Part shown: in pieces, positions 34,981-46,115 of the stretch
How the letters are laid out: the number at the start of each line of letters is the position of its first letter
Numbering within the stretch: position 1 is the first letter of the stretch
Assembly (NCBI GenBank): GCA_029844215.1
Contig: CM056726.1
Location: 77,429,548 to 77,493,547, forward strand
Length of the DNA: 64,000 bases
Direction of reading: 5' to 3'
Origin: Przewalskia tangutica
Lineage: Eukaryota > Streptophyta > Magnoliopsida > Solanales > Solanaceae
The notes under the pieces: generated by a model
What the model was told of the DNA's origin: nothing
The model's database searches: none
The model's input: the letters and a program-made list of their open reading frames with translations, nothing else
Program-made: the position numbers and the translations under genes

Positions 34981-35591
34981 CGGGTCCTCAACCGCCGATC
35001 TTCACCTCATCAATGATGGAAGACTCGCAACCTCACGAACCCGCACTTACTATCGTCGGTATCGATCAATCGAACCCCGGCTCGCTAATCGGTGGATCGA
35101 CGGACCGTGTCCTGCCTCTCCGCCGTACCTCCGATAGGCTCCCATCGACCTACGACTCAAGGCATCAAGAATACGTTGGCCTTCCCGATGGTATAGAATA
35201 TCAACATCATAGTCTTTCAAAGAACTCTAACCACCGCTCGTCTCAAGTTCACTCCTCTGCTGAAGATATACTTTGGAGGCTCTTGTGGTCTCAGTATAAA
35301 TATCCACATGAACCCTGCACAAATAATGTCTCCAAATCTTCAAGGCATGTATAATCGCGCCAACTCCAAGTCATGGGTAGGGTATTCCTCTCATGCTTCC
35401 AGAATCGCTGGAAGCATAGGCTATAACCTTGTCGTCTGCGTCAAAACACACCCTAACTCGATACCGAGGCATCACGATAGATCACGTGCCTAACCCTCGG
35501 GAAGAGTAAGAACGGGGTTGTAGTCAACCTCTCCTTCAAAGAATCGAAACCCCGCCGCAAGCCTCGTCCATCGGAACTTGGCCGCTTCGAG
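34981..35591 (-). pseudogene. pol: RNase H region (element C)
   Basis: No long frame remains, but translation in changing frames gives the expected C-terminal RNase H and tether blocks: a HKSLQ-like region near 35280, NLRR near 35240, DYDVDILYH near 35200, and an ALSR-type end near 35140. Frame changes are dense and coincide with missing CTG/CAG triplets, so part of the damage could be artefact. Confidence 0.7.
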
Positions 35592-36508
35592 TCACCTAGT
35601 CAATCTTTGAAATCGAAGCAACCGCTCCACAAACCTCACGATAATACCTGCCGCCCTAAGAAATCGCGCACTCGGTCGGAGTAGTAGGTCTCGCCAAGAC
35701 TTGATCGCCTCAATCTTTGCCGTATCTACCCGAACACCATCACCCAATAATATGCCCGGGAATGCCATCGAGGCCAACCAAAACTCACACTTGGAGAACT
35801 TGGCGAATAATCGCCGGCCCGAGGACCCCAAGTACCGCCTCAGTGATCTGCATGCTCCTCGCTCTGTCGCGAATAAACCAGATGTCGTCAATGAATACTA
35901 TCACAAAAGTATCCAAAATGGCTTGAACACCCGTTCATCAAATCCATAAATACCGCTGGAGCGTTGATCAAACCGAAAGACATAACCCTGAACTCATAGT
36001 GCCCATACCGGTCCTGAATGCAGTCTTTGGGATATCTGCCTCTCGAACTCGAACCTGATGATAACCGCATCGCAGTCTATCTTTGAGAAACACTCGCACT
36101 CGCAATCGTCAAATAAATCATCAATCCTGGGGAGGGGGTACCTATTCTTAATGGTTACCTTATTCAGCTGCCTGTAGTCAACACACATACGCAGCGTCCC
36201 ATCCTTCTTCTTCACAAACAACACCGGCGCTCCCCAGGGAGATACACTAGGCCTGATAAAGCCTTTTTCCAGCAAATCTTTCAGCTGGTCCTTCAGCTCC
36301 CTCAACTCGGCAGGTGCCATCCTGTATGGCGGAATGGAAATAGGTCGAGTGTCTGGCAATGTGTCAATACAAAACTCAATCTCCCTCTCAGGAGGGATAC
36401 CCGGAAGATCATCTGGGAACACATCTGCGAATTCCCTAACCACTGGCACTGACTGAAGAACTGGTACCTCAGCCTCTGTATCAAATACCCGCACCAGATG
36501 ATAGATGT
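35592..36508 (-). pseudogene. pol: Reverse transcriptase (element C), cut by element K
   Basis: N-terminal blocks in the frame below 36508 are VREFADVFPDDLPGIPPERE, PYRMAPAELRELK, RPSVSPWGAPVLFVKKKDG and MCVDYRQLNKVTIKNRYPLP. The catalytic FIDDI box is at 35881-35895 and the connecting NAPAVFMDLMN block near 35950. Frameshifts around 36060-36110 and 35700 break it. The coding sequence is interrupted at 36508/46116 by element K, between the protease/linker and the reverse transcriptase. Confidence 0.85.
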
Positions 36509-36923
36509 TGTTATACCCCGTATTTCCAGAGTATGTACGTGAGCGCGTACGTATTATAATTTGAGCCTTAAAGTTGGCTAGTTTCGAAATTTGTACACAA
36601 GTGCCGAAAAGAGTCGTTTTCCGACGAAACGTTTCCACAGCTTTCGTAGGGAAAATTCCGGCTATGTCATTAATAATTTTTGCGGATTTTTCCGAGAGAC
36701 GAAACATTTTGGACCAACGAGAGGGCGACACTTGTCACCCTCTAATTGGAAGGAGTGGACGGACGAAATGGGCAAGTTGGCACGTTTTTTGTGCATTGTT
36801 TTTGGTCAAGGAGTTGGTAGGATATTTTGGGTAGATGGATAAGGTTGCACATGGCTTAATCTTGGCCCTACACTTGCATGGCACTTGGCTTGATCTTGGC
36901 CATTGGTTGGCCTTCACTTGACC

Positions 36924-36931
36924 TATAAATA
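36924..36931 (+). promoter_or_regulatory. TATA box, element K 5' LTR
   Basis: TATAAATA about 190 bp downstream of the ACGT-type dyad. A second TATAAATACCCC is at 37125-37132, so the start site is ambiguous. The 3' LTR has the same box at 42924-42931. Confidence 0.6.
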
Positions 36932-38018
36932 CCTCTCTAGTTGAAGACATTCTTCATCCAAAACTTGAGCAATCTATCTAAGTCTCAAAATACTCCCTCC
37001 CTCTTGTTTGCTTCGTCCAAAGCCCCTCCCCCCTCCCTTGAGAAGCTTTGGCTGAGAGGGTCTCCCCCTCCCCCTTTGTGGTGCCCTAGCCGAGGGGTAC
37101 ACCCCCCCTAGCCTAGTTGTCTCGTATAAATACCCCTTGTTGTGGTATAGAAATACTCTCCTAGTATTGTTATAATGTCCAAATACCTTGGCCCAAATAC
37201 CTTGTAGTATTTCCCAAGGTTACACTTATACAAGCCCAGAAAATACCATTATACTTTCCCTCGGTCACTAAAACGAAACCCTAAGTAAATCTTCACCTGT
37301 AGTTGAAGTTATAAGTAGAAGTTGGTTAGAACTTCTAAGGGTTGTTTGGAGCGGGTTGGAGCGCGCGGAGTAGGAGCTAAACCTTGCTCAGGATCGACAT
37401 ATAAACTCGGATAATTTTGGGCTTATCGAGGTAAACATTCTTAACCTTCTGTTGTAATTGGAAATTACATGTTGTAGGAGTATATAGTTAAGTATACTAT
37501 ATATAGAACTGAACATAGTTGTGCGGCAATGTCTTTTGACTTAAGCCTGAATAATACTTACGGCAATGTCTTGCGACTTAAGCCTGAATTTAAAGAAGAG
37601 AATTGAACTGTAATTACATAGGACTGTATTACAGTAGGCTTGTGTAACATCACTGTGTAGTAGAATTGTACACGTCCGGTTAGACGTGTTAACCCCCCCC
37701 TGGTTGGCTTGTAGCTACCGCCAGAGATTTAGATTTACGCTGCCATGGGGAGGTGTCAATTTTCTGTAGAATATTCTACGACGGGATCTAAAGATGTTAA
37801 TAGGCGCCTTGTGGCCTCTATAGGTTGAAGTACTACGTGTGGAGTGATCTGCTTGGCTTAAAGTGTAGCCGACGGTTTGAGGGACTTGGAGCGTTTGCTA
37901 TTAGTCGATAATCGTCGCGAGGTATGTGAACCTCTTCCTATCTGTTCTAGCATGATATGTGTATAACTATGTAGTACGGTAGACGTACATGTGTTAAATG
38001 TATTTGATTGCTTTTAAA

Positions 38019-38068
38019 CATAAAGTGTTATAACGGCTTTATGGGAAGTTGGTTATAACGACTTCATG
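38019..38068 (+). promoter_or_regulatory. Double GTTATAAC dyad in LTR leader
   Basis: CATAAAG, then palindrome GTTATAAC (38027-38034), CTTTATG, then a second GTTATAAC (38052-38059) 25 bp further on. It can fold as CATAAAG pairing with CTTTATG. The arrangement recurs in most LTRs here (for example 4495, 9267, 23858, 28340, 44002, 62720), which exceeds the conservation of the flanking sequence. Confidence 0.6.
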
Positions 38069-39152
38069 TAAATAAGAAATGCTTTCATGTTTTTAAAAGA
38101 TAACTGATTTGACTTATAACTGACTTGATGTGTGATAATAAAGAACCTTGAAGTATTCTGAAAGATTAAGAAACCTTTTTGAAAGAAGTGTAATACTTGG
38201 TTTGAAAACATAAGAGTTATACCAGCTTTATGGGAAGTAGGTATAACGTCTTAAGAGGGAATAATGTTTTACTGATTTCGGAAATCAGAATGAGTATCGA
38301 CAAACCACTGCAGCGTTAATAAAGGAAATATATTGAATAAAGAAGTATTATTAAAACCAGTAGAAACCTCCATCTGCATAGAAGCTAAGATGAGACAAAA
38401 TGACATTACATTTCCTAGATCATGGCTGCTTAATAAGATTTATGAGCAAGAATAACCTACTCGCCTATGGCATATGTTACTCAATTGTTTTAAAGGAAAT
38501 TAAGACATCGAACTATGAAACTTTTCTAAAGTAAAGAGACTTGAGTAATTGAAATTAGGCAAACTGGAACTCTAGGGAAAAGAAAGGCATTGTTTTGTCT
38601 TAAAATTGGTAAAACATAAAGTGTTATAACAGCCTTATGGGAAGTTAGTTATAACGACTTTATGAGAACAAAAGAAGGGTTTTTATCATTGGTTTTAATG
38701 TGGTAAATTGACTTTAAAAGAGAAGTATTTTGGTCCCACAGAAGGCATGGCATTGCCTTAATTTTGGTTTTAAAAGGAAAAGTATGGAAGTTGTATTGGT
38801 TTACTTAAAAGATGTAAGTCACTCTATTTTTTTATACTACTGTAACGGTGACTTTTATAAAGGAACGGATCTCTTAAAAGAATTTAACGTACGTAGTACT
38901 TTAGGGTTAAAACCCGGACTTTGGTATAAAATGAAAGTACTTGAGTTGCGTATAACTTGCCTATGCTTGTTGTTGAGAAAACTTGCCTATGCTTGTTGTG
39001 ATAGCCTTTGTTGTGCAAAAATTGTGTTCCTATGCTACCGCATCTCTCGATGGAGGGCCGGTTTACTTGTTGAGACCTTATTGGGGACGTCACGGCAGCG
39101 ACGAGAAATTCCACGCACGCTCCTCTTGATAGTGTTATTTTTGCTGATCGCT

Positions 39153-39500
39153 GGACATACCGACACGACGCGTAGCGCATCGTATGCTTCCATTTTGATT
39201 ATCGTCGTTGTTCCTTTTTGGACATACTGACACGATGTGTAGCGCACGGGTATGTTTCCATTTTGGATTGCTGTCTTATTGTTTCCCTTTTGGATTGTTG
39301 TTCTATTGTTTCCTTTTGGACATACTGACACGATGCGTAGCGCACGGGTATGCTTCCATTTGGAATGATGTCTTATTGTTTCCCTGTGGACATACTGACA
39401 CGATGCGTAGCGCACGGGTATGCTTCCATTTGGAATGTTATCTTAGTGTTTCCTTTGACATATCGACACGATGCGTAGCGCACGTATGCTCCCATTTGGA
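39153..39500 (+). repeat. Five-unit minisatellite, K 5' LTR
   Basis: Units with core GGACATACTGACACGATGCG followed by TAGCGCACGGGTATGCTTCC, at spacings of about 70-95 bp. Reverse complement of the array in element I. Confidence 0.9.
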
Positions 39501-40121
39501 TTGCTGACTTATGGTTATCATATCATAGACTGCCGGCGGTGAGGAAGGAACTCTACGGGCACGAGTGATGATTTGGAGGGCGTGAGTCCCTGACTTGATA
39601 TGATTATTTATATGTTGTATCGTAGTTTGGTTATCATACATGTCTCCCGCTTTATATGATCGCTATGATTTCACTTACGATTTTACGCTTCACATACTTG
39701 GTACTGTTAGATCGACCTCCTTCGGGCTGCGTTCATGCCGGGTAGAGGTACATCGATCGTCGATCCCCGCTTTTAGGATCACCTTTCAACAGATTGGAAG
39801 CTCCGTTCCTTCTAAGCTTATCTTTGGTATGTTACCCGAGTCCGCAGGTCCTTGTACATTCGGGTATGGCGGCCCCGCCCCGTCATAGTTGTTGTATAAA
39901 TCTTAAGGTCCAGAACATCACAGGCGGGGTTTGTAAAAGGATAACTGTCGTATTTATGTATATTTAATGAAGGCAAATCGCTTTGGTTGGCCTGTTTATT
40001 TATCTTGTCTCTTAATTCATGTTCATGTTTTTATTTCCGCTGATTTTCTCTGATGTTGTATCACTAGGGTGCCCGGGGTAAGGCACCAGTCACGGGCCCG
40101 GGTTCGGGTCGTGACAAAAGT

Positions 40122-40133
40122 GGTATCAGAGCA
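40122..40133 (+). other. Primer-binding site, element K
   Basis: TGGTATCAGAGC four bases after the LTR end TCGTGACA. Matches the initiator methionine tRNA 3' end. Confidence 0.92.
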
Positions 40134-40320
40134 GTTAGTCCTCGGAAAGTGTCTACTGCATCGTGTCTAGTAGAGTCTTGATTATCGATGTGTTGTGCAC
40201 CACATCTATAATCGTGAGGACGCAGACATTTAGGATTGGTTTCCATTCTTCTCATTCCGAGATCGTGCCTTAGAGCCGTGTTGTAAGTTGAACCCTCCGA
40301 CGTATCTCGTTTTACCGATT

Positions 40321-41523
40321 ATGCCTCCGCAAGGCAACCCGCCCGGGCGGAAGGGCAAAGCAGAGAGAGATACGAGTAGAGCGTGGCGAGCTCTCTGAGA
40401 CCACAAGCACGAGCCTCGATCCTACAGTGGCAGAGGAGATGGGTTACAAGGAGATGGCCCAGTTAATGGCCAGGGTTGTGGCCAGACTTGAGGATAAGCT
40501 GGACGCAGCAGTTCCAGTCCCAGTAGCACCCGTAATTCAACCCCGAGCAGACAGTTTGAGACTACGGGATTTTCCGAGTGTAACCCGCGAGTTTTATGGG
40601 TCGAGGCACGAGGATGATCCGCAGGAGTTCATCCGGCTGACGGATCGCGAGAGTGATCAAGGCATCGGAGACCGAGTCAGTGGTCCTAGGTTCGCATCGG
40701 CTGCGTGATACCGCAGTCGATTGGTTTGATTCGTGGGAGCTGTCCCGGGGAGAGAATGCACTTCCGGCTTTGTGGGACGAGTTCTCAAAGGCATTTCTTG
40801 CACACTTCTTGCCGCCACAGATGAGGAGGGCTCGCCGGCGATTTTTGGTGTTGCGAGCAGCGTCTGGCGCGGAGTACAATGTGGAGTTCGACTCATTGGC
40901 GTGACGTCCACGCATTAGTAGCTAGTATGGAGGATCGAGTCCACCGATATGTTACAGGGCTCGATGATTACCTAGCAGAGAGTTGTTCGGGTGTAGCTCT
41001 TCAGCCGGGCATGGACATTGCCCGCATGCAGGCTTATGCACTTGGAGGTGAGGAGCGGAGAAATCGACAGAATGACCAAAGTCAGCAGAAGAGGGCCAGA
41101 ACTGCAGGGTCCTTTGGTGATTTTCGAGGCAGACCGCCTCAGCAGCAGACTAGTTATGCGCCTCCGCCAGTACAGAGTGGTCCTCTACAATCTTCAGAGC
41201 GTCCAGAGTTTTCAGGAGCAGGTCAGGGCTCCAAGGGTTCAGATTTTCGGGAGAACAGGGGTGTTAACCAGCTGAAGCCACCCCTACCTCGTTGTGACCG
41301 CTGTGGTAGACTCCACAGTGGGGAGTGTCGTGCTAGTCCGGGAGTTTGTTTTACATGCGGCCAGCAGGGCCATTTTGGGAGAAACTGTCCGACCAGGGGT
41401 AGCACTGGTAGGATAGCACAGACTACGAGATCAGTTGCGGGTTCTTCACCTTCCACAGCTAGGCAGGATGTTCATACACCGGCGGGCCACGGTAGAGGTC
41501 GCGGTGGAAGTTCCCAGTTTTAG
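40321..41523 (+). pseudogene. gag: gag of element K (about 400 codons, frameshifted)
   Basis: Gag is the structural protein that packages element RNA. ATG at 40321 opens the family N-terminus (MPPQGNPPGRKGK). The frame at 40427-40708 has MGYKEMAQLMARVVARLED and RDFPSVTREFYGSRHEDDPQ. The capsid domain continues in other frames (SETESVVLGSHRLRDTAVDW at 40660, then PPQMRRAR, EYNVEFDSLA and DRVHRYVTGLD to 40970). The frame at 40879-41523 holds the basic linker, CDRCGRLHSGEC and an intact knuckle CFTCGQQGHFGRNC (near 41350-41391), ending GRGRGGSSQF and a TAG stop. Two or three frameshifts break it. The stop lies exactly where C reads on into protease. Confidence 0.87.
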
Positions 41524-42475
41524 CGGTCCTTCGAACCGCCTACTTTCAGGTATATCCTTAACCCTCTAGAGATTGGTATGTATTGATGTTATGATAATGT
41601 GTTAAGTGTTATGTTCAGATAGCTTTGTGCTAAAACGTGATGTAGAACCTGGTTAGTGAGAAGGGTAAGCTTGGGGGTGAGAAAATGATGAACCTTAGAA
41701 TATTACAGTTGAGACCTTAGATGTAAGGTCGTCTTGAGTACCAGATTTTGCAAGTGATCCTTGTCGGAGCGCATTTTATGCCTAGAACATTTTGTGTGAT
41801 AAAGTCCCCGGTAGTGTCTGATGGAAGTGGTAGCTTTCATGACTGTAGAGGTAAGATTGTTCGGATCGGGAACAAGAGCGTGATGCGTTAAGTGGGTCGG
41901 GTTGGGGCTACGATGAGGCCAACCCGCGGCTGCTTCGGTAGGTCAGCTCGGGTGGTCCCGCCAGTGGTAGGGTCACGAGGGTGTTAGGCCCAGTTTAGAT
42001 GACCATCGTATGAGTTCGTGGATATGTTCGACCATAAGCGGATCGTGAAGGCCGGAATGGCCTTAAGGAAGATTGAGGCTAGTAAGATAACCAAGTTGGA
42101 GGTGGTGACTCCAAGGTTTGAGAATCAAGCGAGGATCAAGTGTGGTACGATACTAGAAGAGTTCAAGTGTTCGAGAAGAGTACGACGAGTAAGGGTAGAG
42201 GCGAGCATGTATTGCGAGCATAGATATGATCATTTCTTGTGAAGGAGAAGGTGCGAAGGATGTATATTTTAGACCTCGTGGATCGACGCATCCGATTACC
42301 ATTTGTTGGGTCGCGGAGTGACACTAGAACCTCGCGCAAAGTGACAAAAGTTTGTGATGTTAGAGGTGTTTCCTCGTGGACTTGGATATAAGCATTTGCG
42401 TGCATGTGTTATTTCGTGGCGGTTGTGGCATCGCAACTTGTTAGAAGAACTTTATCGTTATCCGTCTTGAGAAGG
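41524..42475 (+). other. Noncoding 3' module of element K
   Basis: Begins AGCGGTCCTTCGAACCGCC, matching the gag/protease junction of C for about 20 bp before diverging. It then resembles the module in J, B and I (for example 41950-42030). A 74-codon open frame (42018-42242) is present, but sister copies shift frame within it. No recognised family. Confidence 0.7.
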
Positions 42476-42510
42476 AACATTCGGGACGAATGTTTCTAAG
42501 GAGGGGAGAA
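42476..42510 (+). promoter_or_regulatory. Hairpin and polypurine tract, element K
   Basis: AACATTCG/CGAATGTT around GGA (42476-42494), then AAGGAGGGGAGAA (42498-42510) immediately before the 3' LTR. Confidence 0.85.
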
Positions 42511-45500
42511 TGTTATACCCCGTATTTCCAGAGTATGTACGTGAGCGCGTACGTATTATAATTTGAGCCTTAAAGTTGGCTAGTTTCGAAATTTGTACAC
42601 AAGTGCCGAAAAGAGTCGTTTTCCGACGAAACGTTTCCACGACTTTCGTAGGAAAATTCCGCTATGTCATTAATAATTTTTATGGATTTTTCCGAGAGAC
42701 GAAACATTTTGGACCAACGAGAGGGCGACACTTGTCACCCTTTAATTGGAAGGAGTGGACGGACGAAATGGGCAAGTTGGCACGTTTTTTGTGCATTGTT
42801 TTTGGTCAAGGAGTTGGTAGGATATTTTGGGTAGATGAATAAGGTTGCACATGGCTTAATCTTGGCCCTACACTTGCATGGCACTTGGCTTGATCTTGGC
42901 CATTGGTTGGCCTTCACTTGACCTATAAATACCTCTCTAGTTGAAGACATTCTTCATCCAAAACTTGAGCAATCTATCTAAGTCTCAAAATACTCCCTCC
43001 CTCTTGTTTGCTTCGTCCAAAGCCCCTCCCCCCTCCCTTGAGAAGCTTTGGCTGAGAGGGCCTCCCCCTCCCCCTTTGTGGTGCCCTAGCCGAGGGGTAC
43101 ACCCCCCCCCCTAGCCTAGTTGTCTCGTATAAATACCCCTTGTTGTGGTATAGAAATACTCTCCTAGTATTGTTATAATGTCCAAATACCTTGGCCCAAA
43201 TACCTTGTAGTATTTCCCAAGGTTACACTTATACAAGCCCAGAAAATACCATTATACTTTCCCTCAGTCACTAAAACGAAACCCTAAGTAAATCTTCACC
43301 TGTAGTTGAAGTTATAAGTAGAAGTTGGTTAGAACTTCTAAGGGTTGTTTGGAGCGGGTTGGAGCGCGAGTAGAGCTAAACCTTGCTCAGGATCGACATA
43401 TAAACTCGGATAATTTTGGGCTTATCGAGGTAAACATTCTTAACCTTCTGTTGTAATTGGAAATTACATGTTGTAGGAGTATATAGTTAAGTATACTATA
43501 TATAGAACTGAACATAGTTGTGCGGCAATGTCTTTTGACTTAAGCCTGAATAATACTTACGGCAATGTCTTGCGACTTAAGCCTGAATTTAAAGAAGAGA
43601 ATTGAACTGTAATTACATAGGATCAGACATGAGGCTTCAGTAACATCACCGTAGTAGAATTGTACACGCCGGTTAGACGTGTTAACCCCCTGGTTGGCTT
43701 GGTAGCCGCCGCCAGAGAGGAGATTTACGCCATGGGGAGTCTTGCCAATTTTCAGAGAATATTCTACGACGGGATCTAAAGATGTTAATAGCGCTTGTGG
43801 CCTCTATAGGTCAAGTACTACGTGTGGAGTGATCCGCTTGGCTTAAAGTGTAGCCGACTTTGAGGTACTGGAGCGTTTTGCTATTAGTCGATAATCGTCG
43901 CGAGGTATGTGAACCTCTTCCTATCTGTTCTAGCATGATATGTGTATAACTATGTAGTACGGTAGACGATACGTGTTAAATGTATTTGATTGCTTTTAAA
44001 CATAAAGTGTTATAACGGCTTTATGGGAAGTTGGTTATAACAATCTATGTAAATAAGAAATGCTTTATGTTTTTAAAAGATAACCGATTTGACTTATAAC
44101 CGACTTGATGTGTGATAATAAAGAACCTTGAAGTATTCTCAAAGATTAAGAAACCTTTTGAAAGAAGTGTAATACTTGGTTTGAAAACATAAGAGTTATA
44201 CCACTTTATGGGAAGTAGGTATAACGCCCAAGAGGAATAATGTTTTACCGATTTCTAAATCGAATGAGTATCGACAAACCACGCAGCGTTAATAAAGGAA
44301 ATATATTGAATAAAGAAGTATTATTAAAACCAGAGAAACCTCCATCTGCATGAAGCTAAGATGAGACAAAATGACATTACATTTCCTAGATCATGGCCGC
44401 TTAATAAGATTTATGAGCAAGAATAACCTATCACTATGGCATATGTTACTCAATTGTTTTAAAGGAAATTAAGACATCGAACTATGAAACTTTTCTAAAG
44501 TAAAGAGACTTGAGTAATTGAAATTAGGCAAACCGAACTCTAGGGAAAAGAAAGGCATTGTTTTGTCTTAAAATTGGTAAAACATAAAGTGTTATAACAG
44601 CCTTATGGGAAGTTAGTTATAACGACTTTATGAGAACAAAAGAAGGGTTTTTATCATTGGTTTTAATGTGGTAAATTGACTTTAAAAAGAGAAGTATTTT
44701 GGTCCCACAAAGAAGGCATGGCATTGCCTTAATTTTGGTTTTAAAAAGGAAAAGTATGGAAGTTGTATTGGTTTACTTAAAAGATGTAAGTCACTCTATT
44801 TTTTTTATACTACGGGTAACGGGTGACTTTTATAAAGGAACGGATCTCTTAAAAGAATTTAACGTACGTAGTACTTTAGGGTTAAAACCCGGACTTTGGT
44901 ATAAAATGAAAGTACTTGAGTTGCGTATAACTTGCCTATGCTTGTTGTTGAGAAAACTTGCCTATGCTTGTTGTGATAGCCTTTGTTGTGCAAAAATTGT
45001 GTTCCTATGCTACCGCATCTCTCGATGGAGGGCCGGTTGACTTGTTGAGACCTTATTGGGACGTCGCGCAGCGACGAGAAATTCCACCGCACGCCTCTTG
45101 ATAGTGTTATTTTTGCTGATCGCTTTGGACATACTGACACGATGCGTAGCGCACGGGTATGCTTCCATTTTGATTACTGTCTGGTTGTTCCTTTTTGGAC
45201 ATACTGACACGATGCGTAGCGCACGGGTATGTTTCCATTTTGGATTGCTGTCTTATTGTTTCCCTTTTGGATTGTTGTCCTATTGTTTCCTTTTGGACAT
45301 ACTGACACGATGCGTAGCGCACGGGTATGCTTCCATTTGGAATGATGTCTTATTGTTTCCCTGTGGACATACTGACACGATGCGTAGCGCACGGGTATGC
45401 TTCCATTTGGAATGTTATCTTAGTGTTTCCTTTTGGACATACTGACACGATGCGTAGCGCACGGGTATGCTCCCATTTGGATTGCTGACTTATGGTTATC

Positions 45501-46110
45501 ATATCATAGACTGCCGGCGGTGAGGAAGGAACTCCACGGGCACGAGTGATGATTTGGAGGGCGTGAGTCCCTGACTTGATATGATTATTTATATGTTGTG
45601 TACTGTAGTTTGGTTATCATACATGTCTCCTGCTTTATATAGACTGCTATGATTTCACTTACAGTATTTTACAGTTTCACATACTTGGTACCTGTTGTAC
45701 TGACCTCCTTCGGGGGGCTGCGTTCATGCCGCAGGTAGAGGTACATCGGTCGTCGATCCCCGCTTTTAGGATCACCTTTCAGCGTATTGGGAAGCTCCGT
45801 TCCTTCGGAAGCTTATCTTTGGTATGTTACCCTGAGTCCAGAGGTCCTTGTACATTCGTGGTATGGCGGCCCCGTCCCGTCATAGTTGTTGTATAAATCT
45901 TAGAGGTCTCAGAACACTTTGTAGTGTGGTTTGTAAAAGGATAATCGTCGTATTTATGTATATTTAATGAAGGCAAGCTATCTTTGGTTGGCATTTTTAT
46001 TTATCTTTTCTCTTAATTCTTGTTCATGTTTTTATTTCCTCTGATTTTCTCTGATGTTGTAGAACTAGGGTGCCCGGGTTAAGGCACCAACACGCCCGGT
46101 TCGTCAGACA
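42511..46110 (+). repeat. 3' LTR of element K
   Basis: 3600 bp. Positions 42511-43620 match the 5' LTR nearly perfectly. From about 43620 to 44450 the differences are concentrated at CTG and CAG (for example AACTGATT becomes AACCGATT at 44092). The end reads CGTCAGACA and is followed by GATGT. The minisatellite (45127-45475) has five units as in the 5' copy. Confidence 0.94.
45127..45475 (+). repeat. Five-unit minisatellite, K 3' LTR
   Basis: Same five units as 39153-39500 and in the same order, so no unit was gained or lost since K inserted. Confidence 0.9.
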
Positions 46111-46115
46111 GATGT

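Larger units (their letters stand above)
36509..40117 (+). repeat. 5' LTR of element K
   Basis: 3609 bp, TGTTATACCCCG to TCGTGACA. Two TATAAATA boxes (36924-36931 and 37125-37132), an imperfect ACGT-type dyad GGGCGACACTTGTCACCC (36723-36740), three copies of the GTTATAAC/CTTTATG motif (38019, near 38205 and near 38612), GAG|GTATGT at 37919-37927, and a five-unit repeat (39153-39500). Confidence 0.94.
36509..46110 (+). mobile_element. Element K: complete gag-only LTR retrotransposon, TSD GATGT
   Basis: 9602 bp. 5' LTR 36509-40117, primer site, gag, noncoding module, hairpin and polypurine tract, 3' LTR 42511-46110. GATGT flanks it exactly (36504-36508 and 46111-46115). No pol. The LTRs are almost identical over their first 1.1 kb, suggesting recent insertion. 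It splits C's pol in the opposite orientation, so it is the youngest event in this branch of the nest. Confidence 0.95.

Noticed and set aside
42018..42242. Possible accessory protein in the 3' module
   Set aside because: Aligned copies in I and J change frame by small indels and contain stops, so coding conservation is not supported here. Kept only as a noncoding module.
45056..45445. 129-codon plus-strand ORF and its antisense partners in K LTRs
   Set aside because: Periodic DTMRSARVC-type peptides are the minisatellite translated; the same holds for 2786-3361 and 39035-39507.
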